Part shown: positions 52,021 through 60,572 of the stretch, piece by piece
How positions within the stretch are numbered: position 1 is the stretch's first letter
Layout of the letters: each line of letters starts with the position of its first letter
Assembly (NCBI RefSeq): GCF_010729305.1
Contig: NZ_AP022574.1
Location: 496,001-560,000, forward strand
Length of the DNA: 64,000 bases
Origin: Mycolicibacterium psychrotolerans
GTDB taxonomy: Bacteria > Actinomycetota > Actinomycetes > Mycobacteriales > Mycobacteriaceae
Direction: 5' to 3'
Program-made: the position numbers and the translations under genes
The notes under the pieces: generated by a model
Told to the model about the DNA's origin: nothing
What the model saw: only the letters and a program-made list of their open reading frames with translations
Database searches by the model: none

Positions 52021-52602
52021 TCAGGGCTGCGCAGCGGCGGGCACCCGGCGATCGGCCGCGGTCTTCGGTGTGGCCGCGGCGTCGCCCGAGGTGAATTCCT
52101 TGGTCCAGCAGGCGAATTCCAGCGTGATGCCGTCGGGGTCGAGGAAGTAGAACGAGCGCACGTAGACACCCGGGTGCAGCGTCGCCGACACCTGCGCCGG
52201 GCTCTCGTCGTGATTGAGCACCGGACCGACCCGCACACCCTTGTCCTTGAGCTTCTGCCGGTAGGCATCGAACTGCTCGGCCGGTACGTGGAATGCCAGA
52301 TGGTTCATCGTGCTCACGGCGCTGACGATGTCACCGATGCCCGGGATCGCCTCGGGCGAGGAGATGCCCGGCACCCGGTCGGGCGCGTCGGCGAACCAGA
52401 AGAACGCCACACAGTCACCGTTGCCGGCGTCGAAGAAGAAGTGCTGACCCATGCCGCCGGGCAGGTCGAGCGATTTGATCAGCGGCATGCCCAGCACGTT
52501 GCTGTAGAAGTCGACGGTCCTGGCCATGTCCGAACACACCAGCGCGACGTGGTTGATGCCGCCGAGCTGGAACTCGGCGTTGGTGTTCTGCGGCTTGATC
52601 AC
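52021..52602 (-). CDS. VOC-superfamily protein (glyoxalase/extradiol-dioxygenase-like)
   Basis: A 193-residue metal-dependent protein of the vicinal-oxygen-chelate fold. The first metal His is in GGINHVALVCSD, a second in MNHLAFHVP and the Glu in ITLEFACW, so a His/His/Glu site is likely. Single-domain-pair VOC proteins include dioxygenases, epimerases and glyoxalases; the substrate is unknown. I pick GTG 52600-52602 (VIKPQNTN): it has GGGAGG seven bases upstream, whereas a Met eight codons earlier overlaps a TAGATT -10 box and would be too close to the promoter. Convergent with the MarR gene (2 bp gap). Confidence 0.85.
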   Translation of the reverse strand: MIKPQNTNAEFQLGGINHVALVCSDMARTVDFYSNVLGMPLIKSLDLPGGMGQHFFFDAGNGDCVAFFWFADAPDRVPGISSPEAIPGIGDIVSAVSTMNHLAFHVPAEQFDAYRQKLKDKGVRVGPVLNHDESPAQVSATLHPGVYVRSFYFLDPDGITLEFACWTKEFTSGDAAATPKTAADRRVPAAAQP

Positions 52603-52628
52603 GATCACGCCTCCCTCGATCCGCATCG

Positions 52629-52634
52629 AATCTA
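52629..52634 (-). promoter_or_regulatory. -10 box (TAGATT) of the VOC gene
   Basis: The minus strand reads TAGATT. A start site six or seven bases on (about 52622) lies inside the first possible ATG (52626), so that Met cannot be used from this promoter; the GTG at 52602 can. Confidence 0.4.
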
Positions 52635-52687
52635 ACATCGGCGGGGACAGCAGACCGACGAGAAATCGCGCAGAAGGCCGGAGATCG

Positions 52688-53800
52688 ATGAGCGACACCA
52701 CCCGCGAGTTCGTCGGACTGGACTCGACCACCGCGCACCGCGCGGGCTCCGGCGGGCATCCGTGCCAGGGCCTCTACCACCGCAGCCCGGGGTCGCGCCC
52801 CACGGTGGCGGTGATCGCCACGCACTATCAGATCGACTTCTCGGAGCACTACCTCGCCGAGCATCTGGCGGCCCGGGGCATCGGCTTCCTGGGCTGGAAC
52901 ACCCGCTTCCGCGGTTTCGAGAGCAGCTTCCTGCTCGACCACGCGCTGGTGGACATCGGCGTCGGGGTGCGGTGGCTTCGGGAGGCGCAGGGCATCGAAA
53001 CCGTGATCCTGCTGGGTAATTCGGGTGGCGGTTCGCTGATGGCCGCCTACCAGGCCAACGCCGTGCACCGGCACGTCGCCCCGCTGGCGGGCATGCGGCC
53101 CGCCGCCGGACTCGACGATCTGCCCGCCGCCGACGGCTATGTGGCCAGCGCCGCGCACCCGGGCCGCCCGGACGTCCTGACCGCCTGGATGGACGCCTCC
53201 GTGGTCGACGAGAACGACGCCGTCACAACCGATCCCGACCTCGACCTGTTCGACGACCGCAACGGCCCGCCCTACTCCGCGGAATTCGTGGCGCGCTACC
53301 GCGCCGCCCAGATCGCCCGTAACGACGCGATCACCGACTGGGCGGAAGCCGAACTGACCCGGGTGCGGGCCGCGGGATTCTCCGATCGCCCCTTCACCGT
53401 GATGCGGACGTGGGCTGACCCCCGGATGGTCGACCCCAGCATCGAACCCACCGGGCGGGAGCCCAACTCGTGCTATGCGGGCATGCCCGTCAAGGCCAAC
53501 CGGTCCACCCACGGGATCGCCGCGGCCACCACCCTGCGCAACTGGCTCGGCATGTGGAGCCTGCGCCACGCGCAGACCCGGGCCGAACCGCACCTGAACC
53601 GCATCGACTGCCCGGCGCTGGTGATCAACGCCGGGCGCGACACCGGCGTCTACCCGTCGGACGCGGCGAGGATCTTCGACGCGCTCGCGTCGGCGGACAA
53701 GACGCGGTGCTCGATCGACACCGACCACTACTTCACGACGCCGGGGGCGCGCGAGGACAAGGCCGATACCATCGCCACGTGGATCGCACGCCGCTGGTGA
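52688..53800 (+). CDS. Alpha/beta-hydrolase
   Basis: A 370-residue cytoplasmic hydrolase. Oxyanion region near VAVIATHYQIDFSEHYLAEHL; nucleophile elbow LLGNSGGGSLM (Ser near residue 120); late acid in INAGRDTGVYPSDA; catalytic His in DTDHYFTTPG. The GNSGGG elbow is a less common variant of GxSxG. The substrate may be an ester, lactone or thioester. A GGAG precedes ATG 52688. Its TGA overlaps the GTG of the next gene (GTGA), so both are translated together. Confidence 0.85.
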   Translation: MSDTTREFVGLDSTTAHRAGSGGHPCQGLYHRSPGSRPTVAVIATHYQIDFSEHYLAEHLAARGIGFLGWNTRFRGFESSFLLDHALVDIGVGVRWLREAQGIETVILLGNSGGGSLMAAYQANAVHRHVAPLAGMRPAAGLDDLPAADGYVASAAHPGRPDVLTAWMDASVVDENDAVTTDPDLDLFDDRNGPPYSAEFVARYRAAQIARNDAITDWAEAELTRVRAAGFSDRPFTVMRTWADPRMVDPSIEPTGREPNSCYAGMPVKANRSTHGIAAATTLRNWLGMWSLRHAQTRAEPHLNRIDCPALVINAGRDTGVYPSDAARIFDALASADKTRCSIDTDHYFTTPGAREDKADTIATWIARRW

Positions 53801-54744
53801 GAGTTCTGGCCCACTTCGTTCCCGGCGACAGGGTGTCGGCTTTCCTTGCACCGCATACGGATTGGCTCGATATCCGGTACTGCGCCGAGGACGACGACGC
53901 GACCTTCTACCGGGAGCTGCCCGAGGCCGACGTGCTGTGGCACGTGCTGCGCCCGTTGTCGGCGGAGGACATCGCCCAAGGCGCCCGGCTGCGCCTGGTG
54001 CACAAGCTCGGCGCCGGCGTCAACACGATCGCTGTCGATGCAGCCACCGAACGCGGGATCGCGGTGGCGAACATGCCGGGCGCCAACGCACCCTCGGTCG
54101 CCGAGGGCACCGTGCTGCTGATGCTCGCCGCGCTGCGTCGTCTGCCCGCGCTCGACGCGGCCACCCGCGCAGGCACCGGGTGGCCGTCCGACCCCACCCT
54201 CGGGGAGACCGTCCGCGACATCGGCGGCTGCACCGTCGGGCTGGTCGGCTACGGCAACGTTGCCACGCGCGTCGAACGGATCGTGACCGCGATGGACGCC
54301 CGGGTGGTCCACACCAGCACCCGCGACGACGGCACCCCCGGCTGGCGCAGCCTGCCGGACCTGCTGGCCGAGAGCGACATCGTCTCGTTGCACCTGCCGC
54401 TCACCGACGTCACCCGGGGCCTGCTCGGACGAGAGGCATTGGCCTCGATGAAGCCGGATGCAGTCCTGGTCAACACCTCCCGCGGACCCATCATCGACGA
54501 GGACGCGCTGGCCGGGGCCCTGCGCACCGGCTCACTGGCCGCAGCCGGGCTGGACGTGTTCGCGGTCGAGCCGGTGCCGGCGGACAACCCGCTGCTCACT
54601 CTCGACAACGTCGTGCTCACCCCGCACGTGACCTGGTACACCGCCGACACGATGCGGCGGTACCTGGAGGTCGCCGTCGACAACTGCGAACGACTCCGTG
54701 ACGGACGGGACCTCGCCAACCTGGTGAACCAGGTGGCGAGGTAA
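53797..54744 (+). CDS. D-isomer 2-hydroxyacid dehydrogenase
   Basis: A 315-residue NAD-dependent dehydrogenase: Rossmann loop LVGYGNVATRV near 149-159, catalytic Arg in NTSRGPIIDE, Glu in the AVEPVPADNPLL segment, and His in LTPHVTWYT. This quartet defines the D-2-hydroxyacid dehydrogenases (phosphoglycerate, glyoxylate, lactate types). The specific substrate is unknown. Coupled to the preceding hydrolase by a GTGA overlap, so the pair may convert an ester or lactone to a 2-hydroxyacid and oxidise it. Confidence 0.9.
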   Translation: MRVLAHFVPGDRVSAFLAPHTDWLDIRYCAEDDDATFYRELPEADVLWHVLRPLSAEDIAQGARLRLVHKLGAGVNTIAVDAATERGIAVANMPGANAPSVAEGTVLLMLAALRRLPALDAATRAGTGWPSDPTLGETVRDIGGCTVGLVGYGNVATRVERIVTAMDARVVHTSTRDDGTPGWRSLPDLLAESDIVSLHLPLTDVTRGLLGREALASMKPDAVLVNTSRGPIIDEDALAGALRTGSLAAAGLDVFAVEPVPADNPLLTLDNVVLTPHVTWYTADTMRRYLEVAVDNCERLRDGRDLANLVNQVAR

Positions 54745-54757
54745 CCTCGGACCAACC

Positions 54758-54765
54758 AACCGGTT
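54758..54765. promoter_or_regulatory. AACCGGTT palindrome before fadE6
   Basis: AACCGGTT (8 bp) lies 27 bp before the fadE6 ATG and upstream of its GGAGGG ribosome-binding site. Short dyads of this type are common half-sites of TetR-like regulators; the regulator is not identified. Confidence 0.3.
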
Positions 54766-54792
54766 AGCCAGCAGCCCAACGGAGGGTCCGCC

Positions 54793-56988
54793 ATGCCCAT
54801 CGCCATCCTCGAAGAGCACAACGACCTCGCCGATTCGGTGCGGTCGTTCGTCGCGCGCGTCGCGCCGTCCGAGGTCCTGCACGAAGCACTCGAGAACCCC
54901 GTCCCCAATCCGCCGCCGTATTGGAAGGCCGCTGCCGAGCAGGGGCTGCAGGGTGTCCATCTCTCCGAGGACGTCGGCGGTCAGGGTTTCGGCATCCTCG
55001 AGCTGGGGATCGTCGCCGCCGAGTTCGGCTACGGTGCGGTCCCCGGCCCCTTCGTACCGTCGGCCATCGCCAGCGCGCTGATCGCCGCGCACGACCCGAA
55101 GGCCGAGGTGCTCACCGGCCTGGCCTCGGGCGAGGTCATCGCCGCCTACGCCATCGATTCGGGCCTGACCGCGACGCGGCACGGCACCGGGCTGGTGATC
55201 CGCGGTGAGGTCCGCGCGGTGCCCGCGGCCGCGCAGGCGTCGGTGCTGGTGCTGCCGGTGGCCATCGAATCCGGTGAGGAGTGGGTGGTTCTCGACGCGG
55301 AGGCGCTCGAGATCGAGCCGGTGCCCAGCGTCGATCCGCTGCGTCCGGTGGCGCACGTGCGCGCCAACGCCGTCGAGGTCGGCGACGAGCGGGTGCTGAG
55401 CGGCGTCAGCCGCGACCTCGCCCGCGCGCTCATCACCACCCTGCTGTCGGCGGAGTGCATCGGTGTGGCCCGGTGGGCCACCGACACCGCGTCGGAGTAC
55501 GCCAAGATCCGCGAGCAGTTCGGCAGGCCGATCGGGCAGTTCCAGGCCATCAAGCACAAGTGCGCCGGGATGATCGCCGAGACCGAGCGCGCCACCAGCG
55601 CCGTGTGGGACGCCGCCCGCGCGATCGACGAAGAGCTGCAGGGGAGTTCGGAGAAGGCTTCCTCCTTCCAATTCGCCGCAGCCGTCGCCGCGACCCTGGC
55701 ACCCGTGGCCGCGCAGCACTGCGCGCAGGACTGCATCCAGGTACACGGCGGCATCGGCTTCACCTGGGAGCACGACACCAACGTGTACTACCGGCGCGCG
55801 ATCGTGCTGGCGGCCGCTTTCGGCCGGCACGCCGACTACCCGCAGCAGGTGGTCGACACCGCGACGACGACGGGCATGCGCTCGATCGACATCGACCTGG
55901 ATCCCGACACCCTCAAGCTGCGGGAGGAGATCCGCGCCGAAGTCGCTGCGCTGAAGGCGATCCCGAAGGAGGAGCGCAACACCGCGATCGCCGAGGGCGG
56001 CTGGGTACAGCCGCACCTGCCCAAGCCGTGGGGACGGGCGTCGGGCCCGATCGAGCAGATCATCATCGCCCAGGAGTTCTCGTCCGGCCGGGTCAAGCGG
56101 CCGCAGATGGGCATCGCCGCGTGGATCATCCCGTCGATCGTCGCCTACGGAACCGAGGCCCAGCAGCAGCGGTTCCTGCCCCCCACCTTCCGCGGCGAGA
56201 TGATCTGGTGCCAGCTGTTCAGTGAGCCCGGCGCCGGCTCCGACCTGGCGAGCCTGACCACCAAGGCCACCAAGGTCGACGGCGGCTGGCGCATCACCGG
56301 CCAGAAGATCTGGACCACCGGCGCGCAGTTCTCGGCGTGGGGTGCGCTTCTGGCGAGAACTGAACCAAGCGCTCCAAAACACAATGGCATCACGTACTTC
56401 CTGCTCGACATGAAGGCAGAGGGCGTCGAGGTCAAGCCGCTGCGCGAGCTGACCGGCAACGCGATGTTCAACACGGTGTTCATCGACGATGTGTTCGTGC
56501 CCGACGACATGGTGCTCGGCGAGGTGAACCGCGGCTGGGAGGTCAGCCGCAACACGCTGACCAACGAGCGCGTCTCGATCGGCAGCAGCGAGCCGCCGTT
56601 CCTGGCCAGCCTCGAGCAGTTCGTCGAGTTCGTCCGCGACGGGCACTTCGACCAGATCGAGCAGAACGAGGCGGGCCGGCTGATCGCCGAGGGGCACGCC
56701 GCCAAGCTGCTGAACATGCGCTCGACGCTGCTGACGCTGGCCGGCGGGGATCCGATGCCCGCGGCCGCGATCTCCAAGCTGCTGTCCATGAAGACCGGGC
56801 AGGGCTACGCGGAGTTCGGGGTGTCCTCGTTCGGCACCGACGCGGCCGTCGGCGACCACGGCCAGGCGTCGGGCAAGTGGGCCGAGTACCTGCTGGCCGG
56901 GCGTGCCACGACGATCTACGGCGGCACCTCGGAGGTGCAGCTCAACATCATCGCCGAGCGCCTGCTCGGGCTGCCGCGCGACCCGTAA
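54793..56988 (+). CDS. fadE6: Fused double acyl-CoA dehydrogenase
   Basis: A 731-residue protein with two acyl-CoA dehydrogenase units in one chain. Unit 1 (about 1-360) has IREQFGRPIGQFQAIKHK and VHGGIGFTWEHD. Unit 2 (about 380-731) has the FAD-contact motif CQLFSEPGAGSD and IYGGTSEVQ. It should oxidise an acyl-CoA to the trans-2-enoyl-CoA. Size and layout match M. tuberculosis FadE6 (Rv0271c), and as there the neighbour is fadD2. In such fusions one half usually keeps the active site and the other is structural. Substrate unknown. The ATG has a strong GGAGGG upstream. Confidence 0.92.
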   Translation: MPIAILEEHNDLADSVRSFVARVAPSEVLHEALENPVPNPPPYWKAAAEQGLQGVHLSEDVGGQGFGILELGIVAAEFGYGAVPGPFVPSAIASALIAAHDPKAEVLTGLASGEVIAAYAIDSGLTATRHGTGLVIRGEVRAVPAAAQASVLVLPVAIESGEEWVVLDAEALEIEPVPSVDPLRPVAHVRANAVEVGDERVLSGVSRDLARALITTLLSAECIGVARWATDTASEYAKIREQFGRPIGQFQAIKHKCAGMIAETERATSAVWDAARAIDEELQGSSEKASSFQFAAAVAATLAPVAAQHCAQDCIQVHGGIGFTWEHDTNVYYRRAIVLAAAFGRHADYPQQVVDTATTTGMRSIDIDLDPDTLKLREEIRAEVAALKAIPKEERNTAIAEGGWVQPHLPKPWGRASGPIEQIIIAQEFSSGRVKRPQMGIAAWIIPSIVAYGTEAQQQRFLPPTFRGEMIWCQLFSEPGAGSDLASLTTKATKVDGGWRITGQKIWTTGAQFSAWGALLARTEPSAPKHNGITYFLLDMKAEGVEVKPLRELTGNAMFNTVFIDDVFVPDDMVLGEVNRGWEVSRNTLTNERVSIGSSEPPFLASLEQFVEFVRDGHFDQIEQNEAGRLIAEGHAAKLLNMRSTLLTLAGGDPMPAAAISKLLSMKTGQGYAEFGVSSFGTDAAVGDHGQASGKWAEYLLAGRATTIYGGTSEVQLNIIAERLLGLPRDP

Positions 56989-57000
56989 CCCGGGCGTGAA

Positions 57001-57056
57001 CGAGCGTGCGTTCTCGGCGGTTCGGCACGATGTTTTCCGCCGTGAGCGCACGCTCG
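57001..57056. terminator. 56-bp interrupted palindrome after fadE6
   Basis: CGAGCGTGCG (57001-57010) pairs perfectly with CGCACGCTCG (57047-57056), and inside GGCGG (57016-57020) pairs with CCGCC (57037-57041). The site starts 12 bp after the fadE6 stop. It could terminate fadE6 or be a repeated extragenic palindrome. Confidence 0.45.
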
Positions 57057-57096
57057 GCGCACGTTTCCGCGCGGGCCGGCCGGGAACCCCGCAGTC

Positions 57097-57426
57097 ATGA
57101 CCAACGACCGTGACTTCACCGAGAAACGGTTCGCCAGCCCGGGCACGACGCGCGCGGCCGTCACCTACACCGCCGTCGTCGTCGCCCTGGCCGCGCTGGC
57201 GTTCGCGTTCTTCGCGTTCGGCGCCCGCGACTCCGTGTACGCCGCCTCCCTCGTACCGGCGTTCCTGTTCCTGGGCGGGCTCGGCGCGTTCGTGCGGACC
57301 TACCGCGAGTGGAAGGCCGAACGCGGCTGGGCGGCGTGGCAGGGTGCCGGCTGGTTTCTGATGCTCCTGATGCTCGTCACCCTCGCCGTGCCGGGCTCGG
57401 CGATCATGGCCGGCGCCGTCAAATGA
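57097..57426 (+). CDS. Small membrane protein, function unknown
   Basis: A 109-residue protein with three hydrophobic helices: TYTAVVVALAALAFAFFAF, LVPAFLFLGGLGAFV and GWFLMLLMLVTLAVPG. The N-terminal 18 residues are charged (DRDFTEKRF), and a conserved-looking loop YREWKAERGWAAW joins helices 2 and 3. I know no characterised relative. It lies between fadE6 and the convergent fadD2 (7 bp from the fadD2 stop). Confidence 0.72.
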   Translation: MTNDRDFTEKRFASPGTTRAAVTYTAVVVALAALAFAFFAFGARDSVYAASLVPAFLFLGGLGAFVRTYREWKAERGWAAWQGAGWFLMLLMLVTLAVPGSAIMAGAVK

Positions 57427-57433
57427 GCGCCGG

Positions 57434-59128
57434 CTATTCCACGTCCATCTCGCGCAGCTCCCGCTTGAGGATCTTGCCCGTCGGGTTACGGGGCAGCTCG
57501 TCGAGGAAGACGACCTCGCGGGGCACCTTGTAGCGGGCCAGATTCTCCTTCACGTAGGCCTTGATCGCGTCCTCGTCGATCGAGGCGCCCTCGGCCTTGA
57601 CGACGAAGCACCGCAACCGGTGGCCCCACTCCTTGTCCTCGACACCCAGCGCGGTGGCCTCGACGACCTCGGGGTGCCCGCTGACGAGGTCCTCGATCTC
57701 GGCGGGGAACACGTTCTCGCCTCCGGAGACGATCATCTCGTCGTCGCGGCCGCTGACGTAGAGCAGACCGTTCTCGTCGAAATAGCCGACGTCGCCCGAC
57801 GACAGCAGGCCGTCGATGATCTGCTTGCCGCCCCCGCCGGTGTAGCCCTCGAACGGGAAGAAGCTGCCGACGAAGATCCTGCCGACCTCGCCGTGGGGCA
57901 CCTCGTTGCCGTTGTCGTCGAAGATCTTGACCTTCATCCCCTTGACCACCGGGCCGACGGTCGCCGGGTTGATCGAAAGATGTTGCGGCCCAGCGATGGT
58001 CGCGAAGGATACCTCGGTCGACCCGTACAGGTTGTAGATGACCGGGCCGAGCTCCTTCAGCGCCCTGGTGGCGAGCTCGGCGCCGAGTTGGGAGCCGGAG
58101 ACGAACACGATGCGCAGCGACGACAGATCCGGCTTGGGTGAGGTCTTGTCGAGCTCGTCGAGCATTCGCGAGAGCATCACCGGCACCACCACGATCGCGG
58201 TGGCCCTGTGCTTCTCGATGTCGGCGAGCACGGTGGCCGGCTTGAAGCGCCTGCGCAGCACCAGTGTCGAGCCGAGCATCATGGCGACCGTCGCGTGCAG
58301 GAAGCCCAGCGCGTGGAACATCGGCGCGGGCAGCGAGGTCACCTCGCCACCCTTGAACGGCACCGAGGACAGCACACCGCCGATCGGCGCCAGTGACGGC
58401 GGGGCACTGCGGTTGGCGCCCTTCGGCGTCCCGGTGGTGCCGCTGGTCAGGATGATGATCGAGGAGTTCCGCGACACCTTGGGCGGCGGATTCGCCGTGG
58501 TCCTGGCGATCAGCTCCTCGAGGGTCTCGCAGGTGCTTGCCGACGGCTCGTCGGGCTTGTCGGGGTTGATCCCCAGCGCCCGCAGCTTGCCCAGCTCGGG
58601 CTCGGCCTGCGCGACCGCGGCGGTGTACTCGTCGTCGTAGATGATCAGCTTGGCGCCCTCGCGCTCCGACACCTCCTTGATCTGTGGACCGGAGAACTCG
58701 CTGTTGAGCAGGATGATGCGCGCGCCGGTCTTGGCCACGCCGAACCACGACACCAGGAACCACCGGTGGTTGCGCGCCAGGATCGCCACGCCGTCGCCGC
58801 CCTTGACCCCCTTGGCGAGCAGCGCGTTGGCCACCGCGTTGGCGGCGTCGTCGAGCTCCTTGAACGTCATCTCACCGAAGTCGTCGATGACCGCGGGCCG
58901 GTGCGGGGTGCGGCGGGCGTTGAGCGCGGGGATCATGCCGATCTCGCCCCAGCGTCGGATGTCGGCGACGAACGCGGCGATGTCCTGCGGCGGCTCCAGT
59001 TTCAGCGCGCCTGCCTCGAACATCTTGCGGGCATAGTGCAGTTCGGCCGTACCCCGGTCCCAGTACTTTCCGACCGACTGGTGAACCTTGTCGAACGCCT
59101 GCGACGGCAGGTCGGTGAGCTTGGACAT
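57434..59128 (-). CDS. fadD2: Fatty acyl-CoA/acyl-AMP ligase
   Basis: A 564-residue adenylate-forming enzyme that activates a fatty acid with ATP and usually CoA. The P-loop is TSGTTGTPKG near 228-237, the adenine motif YGSTE, the hinge/ATP region SGDVGYFDENGLLYVSGRDDEMI, and the catalytic Lys is in NPTGKILKRE near the C-terminus. No insertion typical of FAAL enzymes stands out, so a CoA ligase is favoured. Position and length fit M. tuberculosis FadD2 (Rv0270), beside fadE6. Together they form a first-two-steps beta-oxidation pair on opposite strands. Confidence 0.92.
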   Translation of the reverse strand: MSKLTDLPSQAFDKVHQSVGKYWDRGTAELHYARKMFEAGALKLEPPQDIAAFVADIRRWGEIGMIPALNARRTPHRPAVIDDFGEMTFKELDDAANAVANALLAKGVKGGDGVAILARNHRWFLVSWFGVAKTGARIILLNSEFSGPQIKEVSEREGAKLIIYDDEYTAAVAQAEPELGKLRALGINPDKPDEPSASTCETLEELIARTTANPPPKVSRNSSIIILTSGTTGTPKGANRSAPPSLAPIGGVLSSVPFKGGEVTSLPAPMFHALGFLHATVAMMLGSTLVLRRRFKPATVLADIEKHRATAIVVVPVMLSRMLDELDKTSPKPDLSSLRIVFVSGSQLGAELATRALKELGPVIYNLYGSTEVSFATIAGPQHLSINPATVGPVVKGMKVKIFDDNGNEVPHGEVGRIFVGSFFPFEGYTGGGGKQIIDGLLSSGDVGYFDENGLLYVSGRDDEMIVSGGENVFPAEIEDLVSGHPEVVEATALGVEDKEWGHRLRCFVVKAEGASIDEDAIKAYVKENLARYKVPREVVFLDELPRNPTGKILKRELREMDVE

Positions 59129-59134
59129 GGGTCA

Positions 59135-59140
59135 ACTTTA
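59135..59140 (-). promoter_or_regulatory. -10 box (TAAAGT) of fadD2
   Basis: The minus strand reads TAAAGT, six bases, then ATG 59128: a leaderless start. It lies 32 bp from the opposite-facing -10 box of the PolDom gene. Confidence 0.5.
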
Positions 59141-59171
59141 TGTGACGACCGTCGCAGGGTGGCCTGGAACC

Positions 59172-59177
59172 TACGAT
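59172..59177 (+). promoter_or_regulatory. -10 box (TACGAT) of the PolDom gene
   Basis: TACGAT, then six bases (GAAGGA, too close to be a useful ribosome-binding site), then ATG 59184. Confidence 0.45.
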
Positions 59178-59183
59178 GAAGGA

Positions 59184-60422
59184 ATGGCCGCCCGGGAGTC
59201 TTTCGAGATCGGCGGGCAGCGGGTGCCGATCACCAATCCGGACAAGATCGTCTTCGGCGACCTCGGGGTGACCAAGGGCGACCTGATGGACTACTACAGC
59301 GCGGTCGCCGAGGGTGCGCTTCGTGGCGTGGCCGACCGCCCGATGATCCTCAAGCGGTTCGTCAAGGGCATCGCCGAGGAGGCGGTGTTCCAGAAGAGGG
59401 CCCCGGAGAAGCGGCCCGATTTCGTCGACGTCGCGGAGCTCAAGTACGCGTCGGGCACGTCGGCCAAGGAGGCGGTGCTGCACAGCCCGGCCGGGCTGAT
59501 CTGGGCGGTCAACCTCGGGTGCGTGGACCTCAATCCCCACCCGGTGCGCGCCGACGACCTGGACCATCCCGACGAACTGCGCGTCGACCTGGACCCGATG
59601 CCCGGGGTGGGATGGCGGCAGATCCTCGACGTCGCCTTCGTCGCGCGGGAGGTGCTCGAGGACCACGGCCTGGTGGCGTGGCCGAAGACGTCGGGCTCGC
59701 GCGGGTTCCACATCTATGCCCGCATCCATCGCCGGTGGCCGTTCAAGCTCGTTCGGCTGGCCGCTGAGGCCGTCGCCCGGGAGGTCGAACACCGCGCCCC
59801 CGAATCCGCCACCGCGCGATGGTGGAAAGAGGAGCGCCACGGCGTCTTCGTCGACTTCAACCAGAACGCGAAGGACCGGACCGTGGCGTCGGCCTACTCC
59901 GTGCGCGCCACGCCGGACGCGCGGGTGTCGACGCCGCTGTTCTGGGACGAGGTCGCCGGATGCCGTCCCGAGGAGTTCACGATCTCGACCGTGCCCCGTC
60001 GCTTCGCCGAGCACGGCGACCCGTGGGAGGGCATGGACGACACGGCCGGCGGGCTCGAGTCGCTGCTCGAACTGGCCGAGCGGCTGGGCCCGGCCGAGAA
60101 GGCGCCCCGGGGCGCGCACCGGTCGACGGACGGCAGGCGCCGATCGACCAAACCGCTGATCGAGGTGGCGCGCACCAAGACCAAGGACGAGGCGATGGCC
60201 GCCCTCGCGCAGTGGCGGGAGAGGCATCCGGAGGTCGCCGAAAAGCTCGAGCCGACAGACATTCTCGTCGACGGTATGCGCGGCCCCAGCTCCGTCTGGT
60301 ACCGCATCCGCATCAACCTCGAGCACGTCGCCGAGGCGAAGCGGCCACCCCAGGAGGATCTGCTGGCCGACTACAACCCCTGGGTCGGCTACACCGGCTC
60401 CCAGCAGCAACGCCGCGGATGA
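59184..60422 (+). CDS. Stand-alone LigD-type polymerase/primase domain (PolDom, Rv0269c-like)
   Basis: A 412-residue archaeo-eukaryotic-primase-like polymerase of the kind fused to ligase in LigD. The metal-binding DxD is in RVDLDPMPG near residues 133-136, a conserved His/Ser segment in TSGSRGFHIY, and a third acidic position in VFVDFNQN. There is no ligase or nuclease domain. In mycobacteria such free PolDoms exist beside LigD (Rv0269c, Rv3730c) and prefer ribonucleotides in end-joining or gap filling. Role here is inferred from the family. Divergent from fadD2. Confidence 0.9.
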   Translation: MAARESFEIGGQRVPITNPDKIVFGDLGVTKGDLMDYYSAVAEGALRGVADRPMILKRFVKGIAEEAVFQKRAPEKRPDFVDVAELKYASGTSAKEAVLHSPAGLIWAVNLGCVDLNPHPVRADDLDHPDELRVDLDPMPGVGWRQILDVAFVAREVLEDHGLVAWPKTSGSRGFHIYARIHRRWPFKLVRLAAEAVAREVEHRAPESATARWWKEERHGVFVDFNQNAKDRTVASAYSVRATPDARVSTPLFWDEVAGCRPEEFTISTVPRRFAEHGDPWEGMDDTAGGLESLLELAERLGPAEKAPRGAHRSTDGRRRSTKPLIEVARTKTKDEAMAALAQWRERHPEVAEKLEPTDILVDGMRGPSSVWYRIRINLEHVAEAKRPPQEDLLADYNPWVGYTGSQQQRRG

Positions 60423-60572
60423 AAGTTACCGGCGAGTTTGCTGGCGGCCGGGAAAGCAGTTCTTAGCGAAGTATTAGTCGCTACTCCCCACGGCCTTAAA
60501 TTGGCTCACTACCTTCAGTCATGTCAGGCCCGACGACGGGCTTGGATCAGCACTTGATCGAGGGAGGCGGCG

